From assembly GCA_947498935.1 (NCBI GenBank), contig CANMMM010000013.1:62001-126000 (forward strand): a DNA stretch of 64,000 bases, given 5' to 3'. This document shows, one piece after another, positions 19,273 through 28,034 of the stretch (positions within the stretch are counted from its first letter, which is position 1; every line of letters starts with the position of its first letter). The position numbers and the translations under genes were made by a program. The DNA is from an uncultured Aquimarina sp. Lineage in GTDB: Bacteria; Bacteroidota; Bacteroidia; Flavobacteriales; Flavobacteriaceae. The notes beneath the pieces were generated by a model. That model was given only the letters and a program-made list of their open reading frames with translations. It was not told where the DNA came from and ran no database searches.

Positions 19273-19387
19273 GAGTGGTATGGTTACTAGGTTTCTAAAA
19301 GTGCATTAGGATATGGAAGCAGCTATGACATCCTTTTTAGGAAAGGCGTCACATCCTCGATATAGTCTTTATGTACTATTATTTTTT

Positions 19388-19474
19388 GGGCGTTCCCCAA
19401 GGGTCGGGCTCTGCGCTCCAATTCCTCGCACCTCCTGCGTCGGGCTGTGGGATTTCCACTGCGATCCCTAACGC
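19388..19474 (+). repeat. Dispersed palindromic element, core type B
   Basis: Arms gggcgttcccc and gatccctaacgc. The core has the ttcctcgcacctcc and gggctgtgggatttcc blocks. Lies 21 bp beyond the 3' end of the haem c lipoprotein gene and between it and the DNRLRE gene. Confidence 0.85.
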
Positions 19475-19495
19475 AGAAAATACGTTTACTATTGG

Positions 19496-19885
19496 TTATT
19501 CTTCTGTAAGTCCATCGGCTATCCAATCTTGTACCACCAGAATGGTAGCATCGGGCAGTCTCCCAGATTGCGGCATTACCTTCAGGCTATTGGTGGTATT
19601 CATTCTATCGAATAAATTGCGATCTTTTGTCGCAGCGACTACCTGACTAAAAGTAATGAGCGGCATAGGTGCTCCCTGTGTAGGAGTAGCAGCATGGCAC
19701 TCGATACAATGGGTGTCTATGATTGTTTTTACATGCGCATTATAGGAAGTAGTTACGTCTGGAATAGGATTTGTAGCCACAGGAGTAGTTGGATCTGGAG
19801 ACATGGTGTCATTATCATCATCACTACTACAGCTCATCCCTAGGAGTAGGATGCCAATATAGACACTAAATTTTATCGTTTTCAT
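19496..19885 (-). CDS. c-type haem lipoprotein
   Basis: 129 residues. Lipobox LGMSC with Cys19, then an acidic spacer. One haem c attachment site (C60-I-E-C63-H64) follows, with a likely distal Met ligand in LKVMPQSG and a closing WIADGL helix. This is a mini mono-haem cytochrome of the kind found as Bacteroidota lipoproteins, likely on the periplasmic face of the outer membrane. It could pass electrons to an unknown partner. It lies upstream of the DNRLRE/T9SS gene, separated by a palindromic repeat. Confidence 0.8.
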   Translation of the reverse strand: MKTIKFSVYIGILLLGMSCSSDDDNDTMSPDPTTPVATNPIPDVTTSYNAHVKTIIDTHCIECHAATPTQGAPMPLITFSQVVAATKDRNLFDRMNTTNSLKVMPQSGRLPDATILVVQDWIADGLTEE

Positions 19886-19942
19886 ATGTTTTCTTTTATA
19901 TAAGATGAGTTCATTATAAATAAACAGCGAAAGGCCGTTTAT

Positions 19943-20485
19943 TTATAAGTTGACTTGCACATTGTATTCTTTTAGTAGTTCTAGGTACTTGTCCATTTCG
20001 AATTCAGATGCCTTAAAGCGATCACGCCTAGCTTTGGTATCTTCTTTTCGGATAATACTTCGCACAAAACGTCGTACAGCGGTTTCGTTTTCTAGGATCA
20101 AGCCAGGGACTTCTACAGTTTTGCCATCTTGATCTTTGGCTACCATAGTAAAATAACTAGAATTACAGTGTTTTATTTTTCCTGTTTGTATATTTTCTGC
20201 TTCTACTCTTAGTCCTACGACCATCGAGGTTCTGCCGACATGATTGACCGAGGCTTTCATCGTTACGAGTTCTCCTACTTCTATCGGTTTTCTAAAATCA
20301 ACTTTATCGACACTCGCAGTTACACAATAGGCTTCTGAGTGCTTAGATGCACAGGCAAAAGCGATCTGATCCATCAATGATAGGATATAACCTCCGTGGA
20401 TTTTTCCACTAAAATTAGAGTGGGAGGGCAGCATCAATTCAGAGATGACTACTCTAGAGTCGGTTGATTTTTTGTACTTTTTCAT
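19943..20485 (-). CDS. Acyl-CoA thioesterase (hotdog fold)
   Basis: 180 residues of the acyl-CoA hydrolase/YciA-like group. It has HSNFSGKIHGGYILSLMDQ with the hotdog helix, then CVTASVDKVDFRKPIEVGE and NHVGRTSMVVGLRVEAE. The family hydrolyses acyl-CoA to free acid and CoA in the cytoplasm. No signal peptide. It lies 57 bp from the haem lipoprotein gene but probably has its own promoter. The chain-length preference cannot be read. Confidence 0.87.
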   Translation of the reverse strand: MKKYKKSTDSRVVISELMLPSHSNFSGKIHGGYILSLMDQIAFACASKHSEAYCVTASVDKVDFRKPIEVGELVTMKASVNHVGRTSMVVGLRVEAENIQTGKIKHCNSSYFTMVAKDQDGKTVEVPGLILENETAVRRFVRSIIRKEDTKARRDRFKASEFEMDKYLELLKEYNVQVNL

Positions 20486-20511
20486 GGGTGTTTTTGGTTA
20501 CTGGTAGTAGC

Positions 20512-20877
20512 TTATTTACTGAAGTGTGGTGAAGCTTCTTCTACTGCCTTGGTTATAAAATATTTAGTATCGCCAAGCCATGATATGGTGGCAAAACGTT
20601 CTTTATAGGTAAGCTTTACATACCTACCTTGGTATTTTTCTAATTGTTCGATGATTTCGGAGTTCTTTCCTTCTACCGAGAAACTAAAAATCTGTGCACC
20701 AGAAATTCCTTGGCTGATTTCTCCTTCCCAGGTTTTAAAAAATAATCCCTTACGACTAAATTTGATCAATTCTCCACTGCGTACACCATCGCTATAGCTT
20801 GCGTAATACACAGTCGCATACCAAGTAGCAAAGAGTACACAAAGGGAGATGATGATAATTCCGAATATTTTTTTCAT
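20512..20877 (-). CDS. Conserved membrane-anchored protein of unknown function
   Basis: 121 residues from the ATG at 20875-20877; a longer frame from 20922 adds 15 residues before the membrane segment. One N-terminal membrane helix (FGIIIISLCVLFATWYATVY) precedes a soluble part with SDGVRSGELIKFSRKG and KTWEGEISQG. I recall similar small flavobacterial proteins carrying the database label 6-phosphogluconate dehydrogenase, but nothing here resembles that enzyme: no Rossmann motif and far too short. It is 26 bp downstream of the thioesterase start on the map, same strand, transcribed before it. Confidence 0.65.
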   Translation of the reverse strand: MKKIFGIIIISLCVLFATWYATVYYASYSDGVRSGELIKFSRKGLFFKTWEGEISQGISGAQIFSFSVEGKNSEIIEQLEKYQGRYVKLTYKERFATISWLGDTKYFITKAVEEASPHFSK

Positions 20878-20997
20878 GTATGTATTGTTATAACGATCGT
20901 ATCGAATATACGCAATACTCATTACATCTCTATAGCAAAAGAATATATGAGCATATTAGATGTCCTCTACAGATCGCTGTATGTTTGTATCGGTGTT

Positions 20998-22389
20998 TTA
21001 TAGATTTGCATTCTGGTTGGCACGTTTGATGATGGCTTCGGGCAATGTTTTCTTAGCTTTTGCTCCCATTTTCTTTAGTTTTTCTACACTGGTGATCAGG
21101 TTTCCACGGCCTTCTACTAATTTATTCATGGCAGCTGAATAATCTTTTTTAGCGTCATCGATTTTCTTGCCCACGCCTGTGAGGTCTTTCATCAATCCTT
21201 CGAATTTATCGTAGAGTGCACCTGCCTGTCGTGCAATTTCTATAGCATTACGCTGTTGTTTCTCATTATTCCACATCGTATCTATGGTACGCAGTGTAGC
21301 TAATAGCGTAGCAGGGGTAACAATCACGATGTTTTTTTCAAAAGCTTGATTGTATAACTTATTATCTTCATTAATAGCGATCGCAAATGCAGGTTCTATA
21401 GGTACAAAAAGTAATACAAAATCTGGTGATTCCATATCATAGATATCCTGATAGTTCTTACTAGATAGCTGTTCTACGTGTCGTTTGAGTGCTGTAATAT
21501 GTTCTTTTAGGTGCACTGCTTTTAGGGTGTCATCATCTTCATTGACCCAGCGCTCATAGGCAATCAGAGTTACTTTAGAATCGATAATCATCTTTTTATG
21601 ATCGGGTAGGTGTATCACGACATCCGGTAATACACGCTGTCCATCGGCAGTAGTAAAGCTTTGCTGTACAAAATACTCTCGGTCTTTTTCTAAGCCCGAT
21701 TTTTCTAGTACACGTTCTAGCACGAGTTCTCCCCAGTTCCCTTGGGTTTTAGTATCTCCTTTGAGCGCTTTGGTAAGGTTGATCGCTTCTTTACTCATCT
21801 GCTCATTCAGGTCTCTTAGTCCTAGGATTTGCTGGCGTAATGCTGCGTGGTAGTCGATACTTTCTTTATGTGTTTGCTCTACCTTTTTCTCGAAGATATT
21901 AATTTTTTCCTGTAGTGGATTCAGGATGTTTTTGATGTTCTCTTTGTTCTGTTCTGTAAACTTATTAGACTTTTCATCTAGGATTTTGTTGGCCAAGTTT
22001 TCGAACTCCTTGGTAAACTTATCTTGTAATTGTGCGACTTCCTCTTTTTGCTCTTTGTTTTTGAGCTGTAAGTTTTCGTATTCAGCATTACGCCGTGTCA
22101 GTTCGGTGTTTAAGAAATCTTTTTCCCTACGAATGGCTTCTCGCTCTTTTTGGAGTTCTGTAAACTGTTTTTCTTGGGCTACTTTATAACTGTCATACTC
22201 ATTTTTAGTAAATGCCAATTGCTGATCCGCATTTTTCTGTGCGCTTTCTAATTGTATATGCAATTGATGTACACGTTCATCCAGTGCACTTTGTGAGGTT
22301 TTATTTTTAAGTCTGGCTACGTAGGTACCAATAATAAATCCGATGCCCATGGCGATAATAGCAATAATGAGCAATGTGAAGTCCGACAT
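20998..22389 (-). CDS. rmuC: DNA recombination protein RmuC
   Basis: 463 residues from the ATG at 22387-22389, which gives the usual MSDFTLL membrane start. The longer frame from 22458 would place the -7 box inside the coding region. One N-terminal membrane helix (residues about 4-24) and a long coiled coil to about residue 170 precede the RmuC domain. That domain contains GNWGELVLERVLEKSGL, YFVQQSF, DVVIHLPDHKKMIIDSKV and FVPIEPAFAIA. RmuC suppresses inversions and rearrangements at short repeats and is thought to be a nuclease-like protein. Single gene. Confidence 0.92.
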   Translation of the reverse strand: MSDFTLLIIAIIAMGIGFIIGTYVARLKNKTSQSALDERVHQLHIQLESAQKNADQQLAFTKNEYDSYKVAQEKQFTELQKEREAIRREKDFLNTELTRRNAEYENLQLKNKEQKEEVAQLQDKFTKEFENLANKILDEKSNKFTEQNKENIKNILNPLQEKINIFEKKVEQTHKESIDYHAALRQQILGLRDLNEQMSKEAINLTKALKGDTKTQGNWGELVLERVLEKSGLEKDREYFVQQSFTTADGQRVLPDVVIHLPDHKKMIIDSKVTLIAYERWVNEDDDTLKAVHLKEHITALKRHVEQLSSKNYQDIYDMESPDFVLLFVPIEPAFAIAINEDNKLYNQAFEKNIVIVTPATLLATLRTIDTMWNNEKQQRNAIEIARQAGALYDKFEGLMKDLTGVGKKIDDAKKDYSAAMNKLVEGRGNLITSVEKLKKMGAKAKKTLPEAIIKRANQNANL

Positions 22390-22405
22390 AAAATTTTTCT
22401 TTTTC

Positions 22406-22413
22406 CAAAGATA
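22406..22413 (-). promoter_or_regulatory. -7 box (TATCTTTG) of rmuC
   Basis: Exact match to TAnnTTTG on the minus strand, about 17 bp upstream of the ATG at 22389. It fixes the shorter start. Confidence 0.6.
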
Positions 22414-22507
22414 AAGATTTACCAACGATCCATAGAAGGAGATGGTATAGAAATCCAATATCTTTTGGTAGGGTTTTATAGAGATACATCCAGCGTTTAT
22501 AAAAATA

Positions 22508-22620
22508 AAGTGGTTTACACTTTTTACAATTGGCTATAAAGATGATTTTTTACATCCAATTTTTTGCAATTTTTGAGTTCCGTAGTGTTGCTATACAACA
22601 AAAAAATAGTACATCTGATT
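22508..22620 (-). repeat. Diverged copy of the MITE-like element
   Basis: Starts aagtggtttacact and contains caattggctataaa, gcaatttttgag and gttgctatacaac in the same order as the reverse complement of the intact copies at 41782 and 42191. The far terminus is not recognisable. Confidence 0.65.
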
Positions 22621-22707
22621 CCTAAATCTCCGATTTATGTGGAAATCGAAAACGGTTAAAGTATCCCAATTAATAGGTATAGACTGCTAGGCAGTGTGGT
22701 ATATATC

Positions 22708-23190
22708 TTATTCTTTTTCTTTTAGTTCTGTAATGATCTTTAGTAGATTGACTAGGTGCAATTCTGAGTGATTGCGCATAATAAACTCAAAGTACCAAAT
22801 AGCATCTTGGGCGCTTGTGTTCTCGAATCGCCATTGTACTTCTATCAGATCCTGAATGATGTCTGATAGGTCATCATTGGCATCGCCTAATCCATTATCG
22901 GGTTTTTCTAGATCAAAAGGGTTTAAAACAGTTTGGTAGAAACCTAGTGATGGAAAATTAGAGCGTAGCGTATTCGAAATTTTTTCGAAATCTACTTCGG
23001 GGGGGTCTGGATAGTCGGTATCATCTTCTGGGGCATTGCCATTGAGATCCAGATAGGCTTGGTAGAGGTTTAGCAATGCTTTTTTGAGTTCGAGATCCTT
23101 TTGCTCAATTGGTAGTTTGGGGACAGTACCCCATTGGATCAGTGTAGCGATGGTGGTTTGTAGCGATTTCAATGGTATTTTTAATGCCAA
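22708..23190 (-). CDS. DUF5063 domain-containing protein
   Basis: 160 residues, acidic, no signal peptide. The helical layout, the DDTDYPDPPEVDFEKI segment and the closing EVQWRFENTSAQDAIWYFEF match what I know of DUF5063 proteins, which are widespread in Bacteroidota and have no assigned function. Monocistronic. Moderate confidence in the family call. Confidence 0.65.
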   Translation of the reverse strand: MALKIPLKSLQTTIATLIQWGTVPKLPIEQKDLELKKALLNLYQAYLDLNGNAPEDDTDYPDPPEVDFEKISNTLRSNFPSLGFYQTVLNPFDLEKPDNGLGDANDDLSDIIQDLIEVQWRFENTSAQDAIWYFEFIMRNHSELHLVNLLKIITELKEKE

Positions 23191-23255
23191 AAATACTTAA
23201 ATCATTGCTAAGAAGAGGCATAAACTTTTCTTATTCTACAGACATGCTATGGAAT

Positions 23256-23288
23256 AAAAAAATGCTATCCAATTTGGATAGCATTTTT
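23256..23288 (-). terminator. Bidirectional-looking terminator
   Basis: Hairpin aaaaatgctatcc / ggatagcattttt with an aatt loop, 33 bp after the stop codon of the lipoprotein gene at 23321. A/T runs on both sides. Confidence 0.85.
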
Positions 23289-23320
23289 AGTGGATGTATA
23301 AACGATAACTGTATAGTTAT

Positions 23321-24409
23321 TTAGTTTTGTACTTTGATGTCTAATGTGATAAATGCATCTGCATCGAATCCATTTCCGCTAGCACCTAAAAAGATTTGAG
23401 CGACTCTGATTAAACCTTTGTTTCCGTATTGATCCAAAAATTCGATGATATCTCCTTCTGCAATACCGTTTAATTTTCCAGGATCACTAGCACTAACACT
23501 TAGAGCTCCTAATTGCTCTTTTGTAATACTATCATAGTCAGTTCCAGATATAGCTGTAGATTTTTTAAAGTACATTTTATTAAAATCTTCTCTATCAATT
23601 CCTGAAATGGCAGAAATATCTACACCAGGAAGCTCATAAGCATGTACAGAAGCTAATGTAGCAAACTCACTACCTACAGGAGTGTAATAGTATCCAAAAT
23701 CCCAGATTTCTACTAATTCTTTGTTTTCATCAGCTGTATCAAAAGGTTTTATTTTAGAAACTTCTCCAGTGAATAAAGAAAAGAACGTCATACTTTGTCC
23801 ATCTCCAGTTGGGGCAGCTAGTTTTGTACTCGTAAAGGTTTTAATACCATTAGCACTATTTGTTCCATTTCCGTAATTTACTGTGATAGTACCTACTACA
23901 TCGTCTCCTAAAGCATTACGCTTCGCGATGTCTCTAAAATCTCCTCTTCCTGTAGTAGCCCATAGTTTGTACACTACTGTTCCGTTGGTTACTGTAGTTC
24001 GTTTAGGAAACTTGATTTGGAATTCGAAAGTTTTCTTGTCATCACCTACTAGGTCTAAAGAACCGTCTGGTTTTTCGTCTACTTCTTGCGAAGTGAATAC
24101 AAAAGGATCTTCTCCTGCACCAGCTATGTTTTCTGTGATGTACAATCTTCTCATGTTTGCATCATCAGTGGTAAACATTACTTTAGATAGTACGTCTGTA
24201 CCTGTTACGTCTGATGCATTTACAGTTACGTTTCTTTTATCTCCCGCACCTGATTGCGATACGATTAATTCTGCATCAAATTCAGAGGTAGGCCCATCAG
24301 GATTGTCAGGAATCATTAAGTCTGTGTTGTCGTCAGAGCTACAACTAGCGCCTAGTACTACTATAGCACATACGACAATTGCCGATTTAAGTTTAAAAAG
24401 TTTGTTCAT
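23321..24409 (-). CDS. Large putative lipoprotein of unknown function
   Basis: 362 residues with lipobox LGASC (Cys about residue 23) followed by SSDDN. The mature part is mostly beta: DAELIVSQSGAG..RNVTVNASDV, then VVYKLWATTGRGDFRDI, GTITVNYGNGTN and a closing DAFITLDIKVQN. It looks like one or two Ig-like or jelly-roll domains, but I cannot name the family. Probably anchored at the cell surface. Own terminator downstream. Confidence 0.7.
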   Translation of the reverse strand: MNKLFKLKSAIVVCAIVVLGASCSSDDNTDLMIPDNPDGPTSEFDAELIVSQSGAGDKRNVTVNASDVTGTDVLSKVMFTTDDANMRRLYITENIAGAGEDPFVFTSQEVDEKPDGSLDLVGDDKKTFEFQIKFPKRTTVTNGTVVYKLWATTGRGDFRDIAKRNALGDDVVGTITVNYGNGTNSANGIKTFTSTKLAAPTGDGQSMTFFSLFTGEVSKIKPFDTADENKELVEIWDFGYYYTPVGSEFATLASVHAYELPGVDISAISGIDREDFNKMYFKKSTAISGTDYDSITKEQLGALSVSASDPGKLNGIAEGDIIEFLDQYGNKGLIRVAQIFLGASGNGFDADAFITLDIKVQN

Positions 24410-24579
24410 TATTAAATAGGATTAATTTTAGAAACAAATGTATTGTATTTACACGTAAAAGAATAACGTTTAGCACACATAAGTTGTACGTTTTTTCTAT
24501 AAAAAGTAGATTTCTTCGACGAAAGGTAGGAATTGAGCGACAATGAGCATCTTTTTTTACAAGTAGTGTATGTGGGTTT

Positions 24580-24664
24580 GCGTTAGGGATTGCAGCGGCA
24601 TCCTTTTTTGTTTTTTTCTAACAAAAAAGATACAGCGGAAAGCCCGACCCTTGGGGAACGCCCT
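24580..24664 (-). repeat. Dispersed palindromic element, core type A
   Basis: Begins gcgttaggg and ends ggggaacgccct, with the ttttttgttt / aacaaaaaag hairpin core. 41 bp beyond the 3' end of the ABC ATPase gene. Confidence 0.85.
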
Positions 24665-24705
24665 AAATAATCTGGGACTATACTAAACCGATCGTATTGT
24701 TTTTT

Positions 24706-25503
24706 TTAGGAGTGCCGTACTTTATAACGTTGGGCTTCGATATCAAAGGTAATGAGGTCTTCTGGAAATAATTGGGAGAAGGCCCTGCATTGTATCAGTT
24801 CTTTGGGTCTACCGAACTCATAGCCCTCGGCATTCATTACGATCATCTTATCGCAGAGTTGTATGGCAAAATCAATTTCGTGCGTAGAAAAGATGATGGT
24901 TTTTTGGGTAGTGGTGGCTAGCTCTTTGAGTAGTTTTAGAATATACGCTTTGTGATAGATGTCTAAGTGTGTGGTGGGTTCATCTAGTATAATCACGGGG
25001 GTATCTTGGGCTATAGAGCGGGCAATGAGTACTTTTTGTAATTGTCCGTCACTAAGTTCAAAACAGCGCTTGTCGATAAGTGATTCGGTGTGCGTGACCG
25101 TAATTGCATATTCAATTTTTTCGGTGTCTTCTGGAGTCAGTTTTCCGATCCAATTGGTGTATGGGTATCTGCCTAGGGTAATCAGTTCGTATACAGTGAG
25201 GTTCTTAGAGGCGATGCGATCGGTGAGTACGACACTGAGCTGGGTAGCTAGTTCGGAAGGAAGGTAGCTCTGTATCGCCTTGGTATCGAGCTGTACGGTG
25301 CCGTGTAATGGGGGTTGTACATTGGATAGGGTTTTGAGTAGGGTAGATTTGCCAATACCATTGGCACCTACGAGTCCTACTAGTTCTCCTTGGTACAATT
25401 GTAGGTTGATTTCTGTAGCAATTACTTGTAGTTTTTGTTGCTGGCGATAACCGATAGATAGGTCCTCGGTTTTTAGTACGATATGTTGATTAGGGGCATT
25501 CAC
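24706..25503 (-). CDS. btuD: ABC transporter ATPase (corrinoid/siderophore type)
   Basis: 265 residues, one ABC domain. Walker A GANGIGKST (about residues 42-50), signature LSDGQ (about 154), Walker B VIILDEPTTH, and the switch histidine in FSTHE. It belongs to the FecE/BtuD/FhuC branch that powers FecCD-type permeases. The permease gene is 64 bp upstream and the binding protein gene precedes that. Together with the cob genes and the riboswitch-controlled receptor nearby, B12 uptake is the likely role. The gene symbol rests on this context, as iron-siderophore importers look the same. Confidence 0.8.
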   Translation of the reverse strand: MNAPNQHIVLKTEDLSIGYRQQQKLQVIATEINLQLYQGELVGLVGANGIGKSTLLKTLSNVQPPLHGTVQLDTKAIQSYLPSELATQLSVVLTDRIASKNLTVYELITLGRYPYTNWIGKLTPEDTEKIEYAITVTHTESLIDKRCFELSDGQLQKVLIARSIAQDTPVIILDEPTTHLDIYHKAYILKLLKELATTTQKTIIFSTHEIDFAIQLCDKMIVMNAEGYEFGRPKELIQCRAFSQLFPEDLITFDIEAQRYKVRHS

Positions 25504-25567
25504 GATATGTATGGTTTTATCTATTAGTATGTTGTTTTGGGTATAGCATATAGCATAGGTTTAGAGG

Positions 25568-26596
25568 TTAAAAGAGTACTTTTCGTTTTTTGATGAGTAG
25601 CCAGATCACTACAGGAGCACCTAGTAATGAGGTCACGGCATTGATAGGAAGTGTGTAGGCTGTGGTGGGCAGCTGTGCAATGGTATCGCAGATGAGTAGT
25701 GTGATGCTGCCCAATAGTATGACAGCGGGGAGTAATATCTTATGATCAGAGGTGTGAAAAAATTGTCGGGCCAAGTGCGGGATGGCTAATCCTATAAAGG
25801 CGATAGGTCCTGCAAAGGCTGTAGTGGTACCGGCTAAGATACCGGTGGCGATGATGATAAGCAATCGATTTTTTTGCACATGTACTCCTAAGCTACGGGC
25901 ATAATTTTCGCCTAGTAACAGGGCGTTTAGTGGTTTGATAGCGATGATGGCTAAGAGCATACCTACTAAACTTAGTACGGTAAAAATGAGTAGATCTATC
26001 CAAGAAAGATTGGCTAGACTGCCAAAACTCCAAAAGATATAACGTTGTAGTTTTTCGGAAGGGGCAAAGTACGAGAGTACACTCACGGTAGCTGCGGTGA
26101 TGCTCCCGAACATGAGTCCGATGATGAGAATGGCCATAGTATCTCTAACGCGTGTGGCTACTAGAATGACAAGTAATAGGATAAGGATACATCCGATACT
26201 GGCTGCAATGACGAGTTGCCATTGCGGGACAATCATCGCAGCAGTAGCTCCTAGCAGTGTGGTGCTAAGGATTAAAATCGCTACCCCTAGGCTGGCACCT
26301 GAGCTGATCCCTAATACAAATGGGCCAGCGAGCGGATTTCTAAATAATGTCTGCATTAAAAGTCCTGAAGTACCGAGTCCACTACCTACTAGAATGGCGG
26401 TAATGGCCTTGGGTAATCGATATTCGAGTATAATGTATCTCCACGATTCTTTGGTGATACTGGCACCTAATAATCCACTAAAAGTGTCTTCTAGCGGAAT
26501 CCATACAGAGCCTAAGCTAATATTAGCAAAGAAACATATCACTAGCAGTATATGCAGTATGATAAAGGTAGTAGTATAGGATGTATTTGGGGACAA
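25568..26596 (-). CDS. btuC: FecCD-family ABC permease (BtuC-type)
   Basis: 342 residues with nine to ten membrane helices and FecCD hallmarks: LEYRLPKAITAILVGSGLG at the start, LFRNPLAGPFVLGISSGASLG, then FAGPIAFIGLAIPHLAR near residue 260. It forms the channel for corrinoids or ferric siderophores. Its start abuts the stop of the binding protein gene (26596/26597), so the two are translationally coupled. The assignment to B12 comes from the locus, not from the sequence alone. Confidence 0.82.
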   Translation of the reverse strand: MSPNTSYTTTFIILHILLVICFFANISLGSVWIPLEDTFSGLLGASITKESWRYIILEYRLPKAITAILVGSGLGTSGLLMQTLFRNPLAGPFVLGISSGASLGVAILILSTTLLGATAAMIVPQWQLVIAASIGCILILLLVILVATRVRDTMAILIIGLMFGSITAATVSVLSYFAPSEKLQRYIFWSFGSLANLSWIDLLIFTVLSLVGMLLAIIAIKPLNALLLGENYARSLGVHVQKNRLLIIIATGILAGTTTAFAGPIAFIGLAIPHLARQFFHTSDHKILLPAVILLGSITLLICDTIAQLPTTAYTLPINAVTSLLGAPVVIWLLIKKRKVLF

Positions 26597-27760
26597 TTAC
26601 TCTAGCTTTTTAAAAAAATAAGGTTCGTATTCTGGTACTAATTCGGGGTGGGCTATGTGTATACAGTCTTTTAGGATCAAATCGGGTCTCAACGCACCTA
26701 ATTCATAATATACCATTCCTCCTTTTTCTCCTACTTTTAGTGTAGAAGAATATACGGTTTTATTTTTAAATGGCTGAAATAAAACGTATTTATTATTGTT
26801 TTTTTTTAAATCGGCGAGTGATGCTGCGTTGCCAGCACCGATCCATAAGTCGGTGTTTTGAGCTTTTTCGAGTACGGTTTCGAAGTTAAAGGCTAGACTG
26901 CCTGTATCGGGAGTCTTGTGCCAGATATACTCGGTGTGTGCGTCTTTAAAGATATGGGCTAGGTAGCTATCGCCTCCTGGTAAATACCAGATGTCTTTAA
27001 TCATATTTCCAGAAATCACTGTAGGGTAGGAAGTGGCTTTTTGGGCAATGGCAGTGGCGTCTAGATAGTTTTTTTCGATGGTAGCGAATTGGCGAGCAGC
27101 TTCTTGTTCTTTATCAAAAAATGCGGCTATAAATTTAATCCATTCGGCTCTGCCGAGGGGGTGTTGTTCGAGCCATGCACCATTCATCACTACAGGAATA
27201 TGCGCTTGCTCGATAGGATCATAGGCTTTGGTACTTCCATCACTCGTAAAACCGATAATGAGATCTGGATGTAGGGCAATGGCCATTTCTGTATTGAGTT
27301 CTTGGGTGTTGCCTATATCTTGTACTTGATTGGCAGTAATCCGAGCGCGTGTTTTGGGAGAAGAGATATAATCTGTAGTAGGAAATCCTACGAGTTTATC
27401 CTCGATGCCTAGGTATTCTAGCATGGGAATATCGGTGGTAGAGGTAACAATTACCCGTTCTATAGGTACTGGGATATAACGTGTGCGAGGGGGAGTAACT
27501 ATCGTGGGTTTGTGACTCCCTTTGGGATATAGCAGGTAGGTAAGTGGGGTGCGATCTGTAGTCCATGGTGTGGCTACGGTAATGATTTTATACCGCTCGT
27601 ACTGCTCGATCTTAAAACCAACGGCATAGTCGATTGTGTGTGCAGTGTCGATTGCTTGCGCAGTCGTAGTAGGAAGTGTGCTAGCGGCAGGTTTTTTTTG
27701 GGGAGATTGACAGGCGCATAGGCATAGTATTGTAGCTGTGAATAGGATATGGAGTCGCAT
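26597..27760 (-). CDS. btuF: ABC transporter substrate-binding lipoprotein (BtuF-type)
   Basis: 387 residues. Lipobox CLCAC near residue 17. The type III binding protein fold is shown by VIVTSTTDIPMLEYLGIEDKLVGFP, then LHPDLIIGFTSDG and the C-terminal QNTDLWIGAG. It captures the ligand in the periplasm for the BtuCD-type permease and ATPase genes that follow. Its stop touches the permease start. It precedes (in transcription) btuC and btuD, and 0.27 kb separates it from the upstream eCIS-cargo-like gene, so the ABC genes may have their own promoter. Confidence 0.82.
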   Translation of the reverse strand: MRLHILFTATILCLCACQSPQKKPAASTLPTTTAQAIDTAHTIDYAVGFKIEQYERYKIITVATPWTTDRTPLTYLLYPKGSHKPTIVTPPRTRYIPVPIERVIVTSTTDIPMLEYLGIEDKLVGFPTTDYISSPKTRARITANQVQDIGNTQELNTEMAIALHPDLIIGFTSDGSTKAYDPIEQAHIPVVMNGAWLEQHPLGRAEWIKFIAAFFDKEQEAARQFATIEKNYLDATAIAQKATSYPTVISGNMIKDIWYLPGGDSYLAHIFKDAHTEYIWHKTPDTGSLAFNFETVLEKAQNTDLWIGAGNAASLADLKKNNNKYVLFQPFKNKTVYSSTLKVGEKGGMVYYELGALRPDLILKDCIHIAHPELVPEYEPYFFKKLE

Positions 27761-28034
27761 TGGATTCTTAATTAGATGCCAAACTTCGATATTTTTTGAG
27801 GATTTACTTTTGTTTTTGCGTAGTTTTTTGGTGCTGTACGATGGTTTATATTGTTTTGATTTCGATGTAAACCAAAGCTATTGTAGTCAAATGACCTTAT
27901 TGATGATTGCATGGTAATACTCCTGACTTTACATAATGAAAAGTTAGTGTACAAAAAATCGGTATATAGTCGATGCTAACGATGTATATAGTGTTTCTAT
28001 GATAGCGTATCGAAGGCTATCGTAAAAATGAATT

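Noticed and set aside
26097-26579. 160-codon plus-strand frame
   Set aside because: Antisense of the BtuC-type permease gene; its composition follows from that gene's hydrophobic codons.
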